64,000 nt of DNA, from the NCBI GenBank assembly GCA_014843695.1, contig CM026387.1, positions 68,793,920-68,857,919 of the forward strand, written 5' to 3'. The first letter of the stretch is position 1. Every line of letters starts with the position of its first letter. The stretch comes from Archivesica marissinica. Taxonomy: Eukaryota > Mollusca > Bivalvia > Venerida > Vesicomyidae. The notes below the pieces were generated by a model. It was not told the DNA's origin, ran no database searches, and saw only the letters and a program-made list of their open reading frames with translations. Below, piece by piece: positions 29,620-43,100 of this stretch. Made by a program: the position numbers and the translations under genes.

Positions 29620-30399
29620 CGTTTTCTATGTCCTCTAGTATATAATGTAGGTGTGCGTTTTCTATGTCCTCTCGTATATAAAGTAGGTGTGCGTTTTCTA
29701 TGTCCTCTAGTATATAATGTAGGTGTGCGTTTTCTATGTCCTCTAGTATATAATGTAGGTGTGCCTTTTTCTATGTCCTCTAGTATATAATGTAGACGTG
29801 CGTTTTCTATGTCCTCTAGTATATAATGTAGGTGTGCGTTTTTCTATGTCCTCTAGTATATAATGTAGGTGTGCGTTTTCTATGTCATCTAGTATATAAT
29901 GTAGGTGTGCGTTTTCTATGTCCTCTAGTATATAATGTAGGTGTGCGTTTTCTATGTCCTCTAGTATATAATGTAGGTATGCGTTTTCTATGTCCTCTAG
30001 TATATAATGTAGGTGTGCGTTTTCTATGTCCTCTAGTATATAATGTAGGTGTGCGTTTTCTATGTCCTCTAGTATATAATGTAGGTGTGCGTTTTCTATG
30101 TCCTCTAGTATATAATGTAGGTGTGCGTTTTCTATGTCCTCTAGTATATAATGTAGGTGTGCGTTTTCTATGTCCTCTAGTATATAATGTAAGTGTGCGT
30201 TTTCTATGTCCTCTAGTATATAAAGTAGATGTGCGTTTTCTATGTCCTCTAGTATATAATGTAGGTGCGCGTTTTCTATGTCCTCTAGTATATAATGTAG
30301 ATGTGCGTTTTCTATGTCCTCTAGTATATAATGTAGACGTGCGTTTTCTATGTCCTCTAGTATATAATGTAGACGTGCGTTTTCTATGTCCTCTAGTAT
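29620..30399 (+). repeat. 36-bp minisatellite, copy 2 (cut by the gap)
   Basis: The same 36-bp unit as 1281-2110. The last nine units match copy 1 in order and variant type, while the more leftward units differ. Two units carry an extra T (near 29767 and 29841) and one reads tcatct in place of tcctct. The extra bases break the open frames seen in copy 1, which argues against a coding role. Confidence 0.95.
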
Positions 30400-30896
30400 G
30401 CTACCTACATGTAATAAACGATGTCTCCAATCAGTACAGACCAGCATTTGCTCACCTCGTTAAATGATATCCGACTGTTATTAAATCGCATATATAAGTC
30501 CAGATTACGTTGATTGCTTTCATTGCCGTTCACAAGTACGCCGGCGTCATTTTACGAGTACTTTTCAGCAACTCAGGACACTAAATAACTATTCAGTTCC
30601 ATATAAACAAGGATTTATATAATCTTGGATTACAAATACAAATCCATGCCTATCATAGTACAATGATTAATTCCAATCCTTTTAGTTTATTTATACTCGC
30701 CACCGCATAAATGCATCTGGTCAAGTACATATCTCTAAGATGCTTAGATGATTAATTCCGACGAATACCAATGTTTAAATACATAGGGAGAAGAACTATA
30801 TACGTTTTCTTTCGTTCTAATCCCTTTCAGTCTATTGCTGTTAATTTATATGTAAGCTGTTAATTATGTATATTTTCAACTCATATTGCATGTACG
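30400..30896. other. Unique spacer (copy of 2111-2607), no gene seen
   Basis: Same sequence as the left copy; no coding or RNA gene evidence. Confidence 0.7.
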
Positions 30897-31165
30897 CTTG
30901 TGGTTAACACCTTGTACTGGTAATCCAGGGATCGCAGGTTCGATCCCCCGTCTGACCCTAATAAAATTAACAGTCTTTCAGATGGGAATTTAAACCGAGG
31001 TCTCGTGTCGGTGCTTTACATCGTGCACGTAAAAGAACCAGAGGAGACTCTGAGATGGCTCTTTGTCTGTATCATTGCACTATCCTCCAACAATCTAAAA
31101 TGACTAATCTTTTCAGGAGGCTTATATGGGCAACCCGTAGCGACGATAAATAAACGTAAAACACC
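30897..31165 (+). mobile_element. tRNA-derived SINE, copy 2
   Basis: Same element as 2608-2876, at the 28289 offset, with B-box GGTTCGATCCC near 30939. It is part of the duplicated block rather than an independent insertion. Confidence 0.8.
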
Positions 31166-31328
31166 ACACCTAGTGTATAATTATTGGTACTTTGCCATTC
31201 GTTGCTTAACAGATGAAACATACCTGTGCAGGTGTCTGCCTTTACCCGTGCATTTGCTAAGTTCCACGACGTTGAGCATTTGTCCGTACTGGGGAATGAC
31301 TGCAATGTAAATATCATTCATGGCCACT

Positions 31329-31603
31329 GAACTAGTGGTTAGCTAACGTATGCTGGATTCATGTAACCGGTTTTCACTTATCTGAACTAGTGGTTAGCTA
31401 ACGTATGCTGGATTCATGTAACCGGTTTTCACTTATCTGAACTAGTGGTTAGCTAACTTATGCTGGATTCATGTAACCGGTTTTCACTTATCTGAACTAG
31501 TGGTTAGCTAACGTATGCTGGATACATGTAACCGGTTTTCACTTATCTGAACTAGTGGTTAGCTAACGTATGCTGGGTACATGTAACCGGTTTTCACTTA
31601 TCT
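31329..31603 (+). repeat. 55-bp tandem repeat, 5 units (copy 2)
   Basis: Same five units with the same internal variants and order as 3040-3314. The 31604-31843 sequence after it equals 3315-3554 and holds no gene. Confidence 0.95.
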
Positions 31604-31843
31604 AAGCGCGTGTCGTTTATTTACACGCCCAAGTTATTCTTTCTGTACATTTGTCTTTAACAAGTACAGCTACTAAGCAACTCCAGTTACTCAAGAATAT
31701 AGTAAGTGTTACCAGTCATTGGTAAAACACAGGTTACATAATCCTAATTCATTTTTCATGGGTATAATTATAAATATATCACCGCCAAATACCGGTCGGT
31801 CTATGTTTTTGTATTATTATTTTATACATTTAAGCGCTACAAA

Positions 31844-32059
31844 ACTGCACTGGTTTACATATTGAACATCACTCAGTAAACTGCACTGGTTTACATATTG
31901 AACATCACTCAGTAAACTGCACTGGTTTACATATTGAACATCACTCAGTAAACTGCACTGGTTTACATATTGAACATCACTCAGTAAACTGCACTGGTTT
32001 ACATATTGAACATCACTCAGTAAACTGCACTGGTTTACATATTGAACATCACTCAGTAA
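31844..32059 (+). repeat. Second 36-bp tandem repeat, 6 units (copy 2)
   Basis: Six units against seven in copy 1. The variant unit beginning tctgcactgg is missing here. Confidence 0.95.
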
Positions 32060-33132
32060 ACGTTTTTATTCAACGAAAATGTCGGTGTAATCATTATCCC
32101 GTATAATATTTCTGCAAGAGATGGCCTATGAATGATGGCCTATATGACTTATGACTGATGGCCTATCTGGCATATGAATGATGGCCTATATGGCCTAGGA
32201 ATGATGGCTTATATGGCCTATGAATGATGGCCTATATGACCTATGAATTATGGCCTATATGGACTATGAATGATGGCTTATATGGCCTATGAATGATGAC
32301 TTATATGGCCTATAAATGGCCTAAACCAGAATGATCGCATATATGACCTATGAATGATGTCCTATATGTACTATGAATGATGGCTTATATGGACTATGAA
32401 TGATGGCTTATATGGCCTATGAATGATGGCAATCCTATATGGACTATGAATGATGGCCTATATGGACTATGAATGATTGCCTATATGGACTATGAATGAT
32501 GGCCTATATGGACTATGAATGATGGCTTATATGGACTATGAATGATGGCTTATATGGCCTAAGAATGATGGCCTATATGGACTATGAATTATGGCTTATA
32601 TGGACTATGAATGATGGCCTATATAGACTATGAATGATGGCTTATATGGCCTATATGGCCTATGAATGATGGCCTATATGGACTATGAATGATTGCTTAT
32701 ATAACCTATGAATGATGGCCTACATGGACTACGAATGATGGCCTATATGAACTATGAATGATGGCCTATATGGAATATGAATGATGGCCTATATGGACTA
32801 TGAATGATGGCTTATACCAAAATGGCTTATATAGCCTATGAATGATGGCTTATATGGCCTATGAATTATGGCCTATATGGACTATGAATGATGGCTTATA
32901 TGGCCTATGAATGATGGCTTATATGGCCTATATGGCCTACGAATGATGCCAACCAAAAGCTTATATGACCTATGAATGATGTCATATATGTACTATGAAT
33001 GATGGCTTATATGGACTATGAATGATGGCCTATATTGACTATGAATGATGGCCTATATGGACTATGAATGATGGCTTATATGGCCTATGAATTATGGCTT
33101 ATATGGACTATGAATGATGGCTTATATGGCCT

Positions 33133-33170
33133 AACCAAAACAACCAAAACAACCAAACCAAAACCACCCA
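33133..33170 (+). other. A/C-only insertion inside the satellite
   Basis: Thirty-eight bases made only of A and C (aaccaaaacaaccaaaac and similar) interrupt a satellite unit after ggcct. Shorter pieces of similar composition lie at about 32815-32820, 32948-32957 and 34348-34364. They fit neither the satellite nor any element I know. They may be an assembly or base-calling artefact. Confidence 0.8.
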
Positions 33171-36100
33171 GAATGATGGCCTATATGGACTATGAATGAT
33201 GGCTTATATGGACTAACCTGAATGATGGAATATATGGACTATGAATGATGGCTTATATAGCCTATGAATGATGACTTATATGGACTACGAATGATGGCCT
33301 ATATGGACTATGAATGATGACTTATATGGCCTATATGGACTATGAATGATGGCTTATATGACCTATGAATGGCCTATATGGACTATGAATGATGGCTTAT
33401 ATGGACTATGAATGATGGCCTATATGGACTATGAATTATGGCTTATATGGACTATGAATGATGGCCTATATGGACTATGAATGATGGCTTATATGGCCTA
33501 TGAATGATGGCCTATATGGCCTATGAATGATGGCCTATATGAACTATGAATGATGGCCTATATGGACTATGAATGAGGCTTATAGGCCTATATGGCCTAT
33601 ATGGACTATGAATGATGGCCTATATAACCTATGAATGATGGCCTATATGGACTACGAATGATGGCTATGGCCTATGTGGCCTATGAATGATGGCCTATAT
33701 GGACTATGAATGATGGCCTATATGGACTATGAATGATGGCTTATATGGACTATGAATGATGGCTTATATGGCCTATGAATGATGGTTTATATGGCCTATG
33801 AATGATGGCTTATATGGACTATGAATGATGGCTTATATGGACTATGAATGAGCAATGGCCTATATGGCCTATGAATGATGGCCTATATGGACTATGAATG
33901 ATGGCTTATATGGCCTATGAATGATGGCCTATATGGATTATGAATGATGGCCTATATGGCCTATGAATGATGGCCTATATGGCCTATGAATGATGGCCTA
34001 TATGGCCTATGAATGATGGCTTATATGGCCTATGAATGATGGCTTATATGGCCTATGAATGATGGCTTATATGGCCTATGCATGATGGCTTATATGGCCT
34101 ATGAATGATGGCTTATATGGCCTATGAATGATGGCTTATATGGCCTATGAATGATGGCCTATATGGCCTATAAATGATGCTTATATGGCCTATGAATGAT
34201 GGCCTATATGGCCTATGAATGATGGCTTATATGGCCTATGAATGATGGCCTATATGGCCTATGAATGATGGCCTATATGGACTATGAATGATGGCTTATA
34301 TGGCCTATGAATGATGGCTTATATGGCCTATGAATGATGGCTTATATCCAAAACAAACAAAACATGGCCTATGAATGATGGCTTATATGGCCTATGAATG
34401 ATGGCTATATGGCCTATGAATGATGGCTTATATGGCCTATGAATGATGGCCTATATGGACTATGAATGATGGCCTATATGGACTATGAATGATGGCTTAT
34501 ATGGCCTATATGGCCTATGAATGATGGCTATATGGCCTATATGGCCTATGAATGATGGCCTATATGGCCTATGAATGATGGCTATATGGCCTATATGGCC
34601 TATGAATGATGGCCTATATGGCCTATGAATGATGGCCTATATGGACTATGAATGATGGCTTATATGGCCTATGAATGATGGCCTATATGGACTATGAATG
34701 ATGGCTTATATGGCCTATGAATGATGGCCTATATGGCCTATGAATGATGGCTTATATGGACTATGAATGATGGCTTATATGGACTATGAATGATGGCTAC
34801 CTATATGGACTATGAATACATACATATGGCCTATGAATGATGGCTTATATGGCCTATGAATGATTGCCTATATGGCCTATGAATGATGGCCTATATGGCC
34901 TATGAATGATGGCCTATATGGACTATGAATGATGGCTTATATGGACTATGAATGAGGCTTATATGGCCTATATGGACTATGAATGATGGCCTATATGGCC
35001 TATGAATGATGGCCTATATGGACTATGAATGATGGCTTATATGGACTATGAATGATGGCTATATGGCCTATATGATGGCCTATATGGCCTATGAATGATG
35101 GCTTATATGGACTATGAATGATGGCTTATATGGCCTATGAATGATGGCCTATATGGCCTATGAATGATGGCTTATATGGACTATGAATGATGGCTTATAT
35201 GGACTATGAATGATGGCTTATATGGCCTATATGGCCTATGAATGATGGCCTATATGGACTATGAATGATGGCTTATATGGCCTATGAATGATGGCTTATA
35301 TGGCCTAACAGAATGATGGCCTATATGGCCTATGAATTATGGCCTATATGGACTATGAATGATGGCTTATATGGCCTATGAATGTGGCTTATATGGCCTA
35401 TATGGCCTATGAATGATGGCTTATATGGCCTATGAATGATGGCCTATATGGACTATGAATGATGGCTAACCTATATGGACTATGAATGATGGCTTATATG
35501 GCCTATGAATGATGGCCTATATGGACTATGAATGATGGCTTATATGGACTATGAATGATGGCTTATATGGACTATGAATGATGGCTTATATGGCCTATGA
35601 ATGATGGCCTATATGGCCTATGAATGATGGCTTATATGGCCTAGGAATGAGGCCTATATGGGACTATGAATGATGGCTTATATGGCCCTATATGGACTAT
35701 GAATGAGGCTTATATGGCCTATGAATGATGGCCTATATGGACTATGAATGATGCCTATGAATGATGGCCTATATGGCCTATGAATGATGGCCTATATGGA
35801 CTATGAACGATGGCCTATATGGCCTATGAATGATGGTTTATATGGCCTATATGGCCTATGAATGATGGCTATATGGACTATGAATGATGGCTTATATAGC
35901 CTATGAATGATGGCTTATATGGACTATGAATGATGGCTTATATGGCCTATGAATGATGGCCTATATGGCCTATGAATGATGGCTTATATGGCCTATATGG
36001 CCTATGAACGATGACCTGTAAGGCCTATGAATGATTGCCTATATGGACTATGAATGATGGTTTATATGGACTATGAATGATGGCCTATATGGACTATGAA

Positions 36101-36779
36101 TGCTGGCCTATATGGACTATGAATGATGGCTAATATGGCCTATGAATGATGGCTTATATCGACTATGAATGATGGCTTATATGGCCTATGAATGATGGCA
36201 TATATGGACTATGAATGATGGCCTATATGGTCTATGAATGATGGCCTATATGGACTATGAATGATGGCTTATATGGCCTATGAATGATGGCTTATATGGA
36301 CTATGAATGATGGCTTATATGGCCTATGAATGATGGCTTATATGGACTATGAATGATGGCCTATATGGAATATGAATGATGGCCTATATGGCTATGAATG
36401 ATGGCTTATATTGCCTATGAATGATGGCTTACATGGACTACGAATGATGGCTTATATGGCCTATGAATGATGGCCTATATGGACTATGAATGATGGCTTA
36501 TATGGACAATGAATGATGGCCTATATGGACTATGAATGATGGCCTATATGGCCTATGAATGATAGCTTATATGGGCTATGAATGATGGCTTATATGGCCT
36601 ATGAATGGTGGCCTATATGGACTATGAATGATGCCCTATATGGACTATGAATGATGGCCTATATGGCCTATGAATGATGGCTTATATGGCCTATATGGCC
36701 TATGAATTATGACCTATATGGCCTATGAATGATGGCTTATATGGCCTATGAATGATGGCTTATGTGGACTATGAATGAT

Positions 36780-39700
36780 GGCCCATATGGACTATAAATG
36801 ATGGCCTATATGGCCTACGAATGATGGCTTATATGGACTAAGAATGATGGCCTATATGGACTATGAATGATGGCTTATATGGCCTATGAATGATGGCCTA
36901 TAAGGACTATGAATGATGGCTTATATGGACTATGAATGATGGCCTATATGGACTATGAATGATGGCTTATTTGGCCTATATGGCCTATGAATGATGGCCT
37001 ATATGGACTATGAATGATGGCTTTTATAGCCTATGAATGATGGCTTATGTGGCCTATATGGCCCATGAATGATGGCTTATATGGCCTATGAACGATGACT
37101 TATATGGACTATGAATGATGGCTTATATGGACTATGAAAGATGGCTTATATGGACTATGAATGGTGGCTTATATGGCCTATGAATGATGGCCTATATGGC
37201 CTTTGAATGATGGCTGATATGGACTATGAATGATGGCTTATATGGACTATGAATGATGGTTAATATGGCCTATGAATGATGGCCTATATAGCCTATGAAT
37301 GATGGCCTATATGGACTATGAATGATGGCCTATATGGCCTATGCATGATGGCTTATATGGCCTATATGGCCTATGAATGATGACCTATATGGCCTATTTA
37401 TGATGGCCTATATGGACTATGAACGATGGCCTATATGGCCTATGAATGATGGCTTATATGGCCTATAAGGCCTATGAATGATGGCCTATATGGACTATGA
37501 ATGATGGCTTATATAGCCTATGAATGATGGCTTATATGGACTATGAATGATGGCTTATATGGCATATGAATGATGGCCTATATGGCCTATGAATGATGGC
37601 TTATATGGCCTATATGGCCTATGAATGATGACCCATAAGGCCTATGAATGATTGCCTATATGGACTATGAATGATGGCTTATATGGACTATGAATGATGG
37701 CCTATATGGACTGTGAATGCTGGCCTATATGGACTGTGAATGATGGCTAATATGGCCTATGAATGATGGCTTATATGGACTATGAATGATGGCTTATATG
37801 GCCTATGAATTATGGACTATATGGACTATGAATGATGGCCTATATGGACTATGAATGATGGCCTATATAGACCATGAATGATGGCTTATCTGGCCTATGA
37901 ATGATGGCTTATATGGACTATGAATGATGGCCTATATGGACTATGAATGATGGCTTATATGGACAATGAATGATGGCCTATATGGACTATGAATGATGGC
38001 CTATATGGCCTATGAATGATAGCTTATATGGCCTATGAATGATGTCTTATATGGCCTATATGGCCTATGAATGATGGCCTATATGGACTATGAATTATGC
38101 CCTATATGGACTATGAATGATGGCCTATATGGCCTATGAATGATGGCTTATATGGCCTATATGGCCTATGAATGATGACCTATATGGCCTATGAATGATG
38201 ACTTATATGGCCTATGAATGATGGCTTATGTGGACTATAAATGATGGCCCATATGGACTATAAATGATGGCCTATATGGCCTACGAATGATGGCTTATAT
38301 GGACTATGAATGATGGCCTATATGGACTATGAATGATGGCTTATATGGCCTATGAATGATGGCCTATATGGACTATGAATGATGGCTTATTTGGACTATG
38401 AATGATGGCCTATATGGACTATGAATGATGGCTTATATGGCATATATGGCCTATGAATGATGGCCTATATGGTCTATTAAATATGGCTTATATAGCCTAT
38501 GAATGATGGCTTATATGGCCTATATGGCATATGAATGATGGCTTATATGGCCTATGAATGATGACTTATATGGACTATGAATGATGGCTTATATGGACAA
38601 TGAATGATGGCTTATATGGCCTATGATTAATGGCCTATATGGCCTATGAATGATGGGTTATATGGACTATGAATGATGGCTTATATGGACTATGAATGAT
38701 GGCTTATATGGCCTATGAATGATGGCCTATATAGCCTATGAATGATGGCCTATAGGGACTATGAATGATGGCCTATATGGCCTATGAATGATGGCTTATA
38801 TGGCCTATGAATGATGTCCTATATGGACTATGAATGATGTCTTATATGGACTATGAATGATGTCTTATATGGACTATGAATGATGGCTTATATGGCCTAT
38901 GAATGATGACTTATATGGACTATGAATGATGGCTTATATGGGCTATGAATGATGGCCTATATGGCCTATGAATGATGGCCTATATGGACTATGAATGATG
39001 GCCTATATGGCTTATGAATGATGGCTTATATGGCCTATATGGCCTATGAATGATGACCTATATGGCCTATGAATGATGGCCTATATGGACTATGAATGAT
39101 GGCTTATATGGCCTATGAATGATGGCTTATATGGAATATGAATGATGGCTTATATGGACTATGAATGATGGCCTATATGGACTATGAATGATGGCTTATA
39201 TGGACTATGAATGATGGCCTATATGGACTATGAATGATGGCCTATATGGCCTATGAATGATGGCTTATATGGCCTATATGGCCTATTAATGATGGCCTAT
39301 ATGGCCTATGAATGATGACCTATAAGGCCTATGAATGATTGCCTATATGGACTATGAATGATGGCTTTTATGGACTATGAATGATGGCCTATATGGACTG
39401 TGAATGCTGGCCTATATGGACTATGAATGATGGCTAATATGGCCTATGAATGATGGCTTATATGGACTATGAATGATGGCCTATATGGACTATGAATGAT
39501 GGCCTATATGGACAATGAATGATGGCCTATATGGACTATGAATGATGGCTTATATGGCCTATGAATGATGGCTTATATGGACTATGAATGATGGTTTATA
39601 TGGCCTATGAATGATGGCTTATATGGACTATGAATGATGGCCTATATGGAATATGAATGATGGTCTATATGGACTATGAATGATGGCTTATATGGCCTAT

Positions 39701-40100
39701 GAATGATGGCTTATATGGACTACGAATGATGGCTTATATGGCCTATGAATGATGGCCTATATGGACTATGAATGATGGCTTATATGGACAATGAATGATG
39801 GCCTATATGGACTATGAATGATGGCCTATATGGCCTATTAATGATAGCTTATATGGCCTATGAATGATGTCTTATATGGCCTATATGGCCTATGAATGAT
39901 GGCCTATATGGACTATGAATGATACCCTATATGGACTATGAATGATGGCCTATATGGCCTATGAATGATGGCTTATATGGCCTATATGGCCTATGAATGA
40001 TGACCTATATGGCCTATGAATGATGGCTTATATGGCCTATGAATGATTGCTTATGTGGACTATGAATGATGGCCCATATGGACTATAAATGATGGCCTAT
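36780..40100 (+). repeat. Higher-order repeat in the right satellite segment
   Basis: The gcccatatggactataaatg marker returns at 36781, 38247 and 40072 (spacings 1466 and 1825), with linked cctataaggcctatgaatgattgcc units at about 36010-36040, 37625-37655 and 39310-39340. The same marker families occur in the left segment at 17.7-27.7 kb. Confidence 0.75.
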
Positions 40101-43100
40101 ATGGCCTACGAATGATGGCTTATATGGACTATGAATGATGGCCTATATGGACTATGAATGATGGCTTATATGGCCTATGAATGGTGGCCTATATGGACTA
40201 TGAATGATGGCTTATATGGACTATGAATGATGGCCTATATGGACTATGAATGATGGCTTATATGGCCTATATGGCCTATGAATGATGGCCTATATGGACT
40301 ATGAATGATGGCTTATATAGCCTATGAATGATGGCTTATATGGCCTATATGGCCTATGAATGATGGCTTATATGGCCTATGAATGATGACTTATATGGAC
40401 TATGAATGATGGCTTATATGGACAATGAATGATGGCTTATATGGCCTATGAATGATGGCCTATATTTCCTATGAATGATGGCTTATATGGACTCTGAATG
40501 ATGGCTTATATGAACTATGAATGATGGCTTATATGGCCTAAGAATGATGGCCTATATGGACTATGAATGATGGCCTATATGGCCTATGAATGATGGCTTA
40601 TATGGCCTATATGGCATATGAATGATGACCTATATGGCCTATGAATGATGGCCTATATGGACTATGAATGATGGCTTATATGGGCTATGAATGATGGCTT
40701 ATATGGACTATGAATGATGGCTTATATGGACTATGAATGATGGCTTATATGGCATATGAATGATGGCCTGTAATGACTATGAATGATGGCTTATATGGAC
40801 TATGAATGATGGCCTATATGTTCTATGAATGATGGCCTATATGGCCTATGAATGATGGCTTATATGGCCTAGGAATGATGGCTTATATGGCCTATATGGC
40901 CTATTAATGATTGCCTATATGGACTATGAATGATGGCTTATATGGCCTATGAATGATGGCCTATATGGACTATGAATGATGGCTTATATGGCTTATATGG
41001 CCTATGAATGATGGCCTATATGGACTATACGGCCTATGAATGATGGCCTATATGGACTATGAATGATGGCTTATATGGCCTATATGGCCTACGAATGATG
41101 GCTTATATGGCCTATGAATGATGTCCTATATGGACTATGAATGATGTCTTATATGGACTATGAATGATGGCTTATATGGCCTATGAATGATGACTTATAT
41201 GGACTATGAATGATGGCTTATATGGGCTATGAATGATGGCCTATATGGCCTATGAATGATGGCCTATATGGACTATGAATGATGGCCTATATGGCTTATG
41301 AATGATGGCTTATATGGCCTATATGGCCTATGAATGATGACCTATATGGCCTATGAATGATGGCCTATATGGACTATGAATAATGGCTTATATGGCCTAT
41401 GAATGATGGCTTATATGGACTATGAATGATGGCTTATATGAACTATGAATGATGGCCTATATGGACTATGAATGATGGCTTATATGGACTATGAATGATG
41501 GCCTATATGGACTATGAATGATGGCCTATATGGCCTATGAATGATGGGTTATATGGCCTATATGGCCTATTAATGATGGCCTATATGGACTATGAATGAT
41601 GGCTTATATGGCCTATGAATGATGGCCTATATGGACTATGAATGATGGCTTATATGGCTTATATGGCCTATGAATGATGGCCTATATGGACTATGAATGA
41701 TGGCTTATATGGCCTATGAATGATGGCCTATATGGACTATGAATGATGGTTTATATGGCCTATGAATGATGGCTTATATGGCCTATATGGCCTATGTATG
41801 ATGGCCTATATGACCTATGAATGATGGCCTATATGGACTCTGAATGATGGCCTATATGGACTATGAATGATGGCCTATATGGCCTATATGTCATATGAAT
41901 GATGGCCTATATGGACTATGAATGATGGCTTATATGGCCTATATGGCCTATGAATGATGGCATATATGGACTATGAATGATGGCTTATATGGACTATGAA
42001 TGATGGCCTATATGGCTTATGAATGATGGCTTATATGGACTATAAATGATGGCCTATATGGACTATGAATGATGGCCTATATGGACTATGAATGATAGCT
42101 TATATGGCCTATGAATGATGGCTTATATGGACTATTAATGATGGCTTATATGGCCTAAGAATGATGGCCTATATGGACTATGAATGATGGCTTATATGGA
42201 CTATGAATGATGGCCTATATGGATTATGAATGATGGCTTATATGGCCTATATGGCCTATGAATGATGGCCTATATGGACCATGAATGATGGCTTATATAG
42301 CCTATGAATGATGGCTTATATGGCCTACGAATGATGGCTTATATAGCCTATGAATGATGGCCGATATGGACTATGAATGATGGCTTATATGGCTAATGAA
42401 TGGTGGCTTATATGGCCTATGAATGATGGCCTATATGGACTATGAATGATGGCTTATATGGCCTATGAATGATGGCATATATGGCCTATGAATGATTGTC
42501 TATATGGACTATGAATGATGGCTTATATGGCCTATATGGCCGATGAATGATGACATATATGGCCTATGAATAATGGCCTATATGGACTTTGAATGATGGC
42601 TTATATGGCCTATGAATTATGGCTTATATGGACTATGAATAATGGCCTATATGGACTGTGAATGATGGCTCATATGGACTATGAATGATGGCCTATATGG
42701 CTTATGAATGATGGCTTATATGGACTATGAATGATTGCCTATATGGACTCTGAATGATGGCCTATATGGACTATGAATGATGGCTTATATGGCCTATGAA
42801 TGATGGCTTATATGGACTATGAATGATGGCTTATATGGCCTAAGAATGATGGCCTATATGGACTATGAATGATGGCTTATATGGACTATGAATGATGGCC
42901 TATATGGACTATGAATGATGGCTTATATGTCCTATTTGGCCTATGAATGATGGCCTATATGGACTATGAATGATGGCTTATATAGCCTATGAATGATGGC
43001 TTATATGGCCTACGAATGATGGCTTATATGGCCTATGAATTATGGCCTATATGGACTATGAATGATGGCTTATATGGCCTATGAATGGTGGCTTATATGG

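Larger units (their letters stand above)
30050..32247. repeat. Duplicated block, right copy (matches 1761-3994)
   Basis: Right-hand copy of the block. It contains the minisatellite end, unique spacer, SINE, 55-bp array and second 36-bp array, and it enters the 23-bp satellite at 32120 through the same junction. Near-perfect identity in unique DNA, with differences only in the tandem arrays, is what two alleles would show. Confidence 0.93.

Noticed and set aside
28600..29790. Plus-strand open frames crossing the N gap
   Set aside because: They consist almost entirely of unknown residues and have no meaning.
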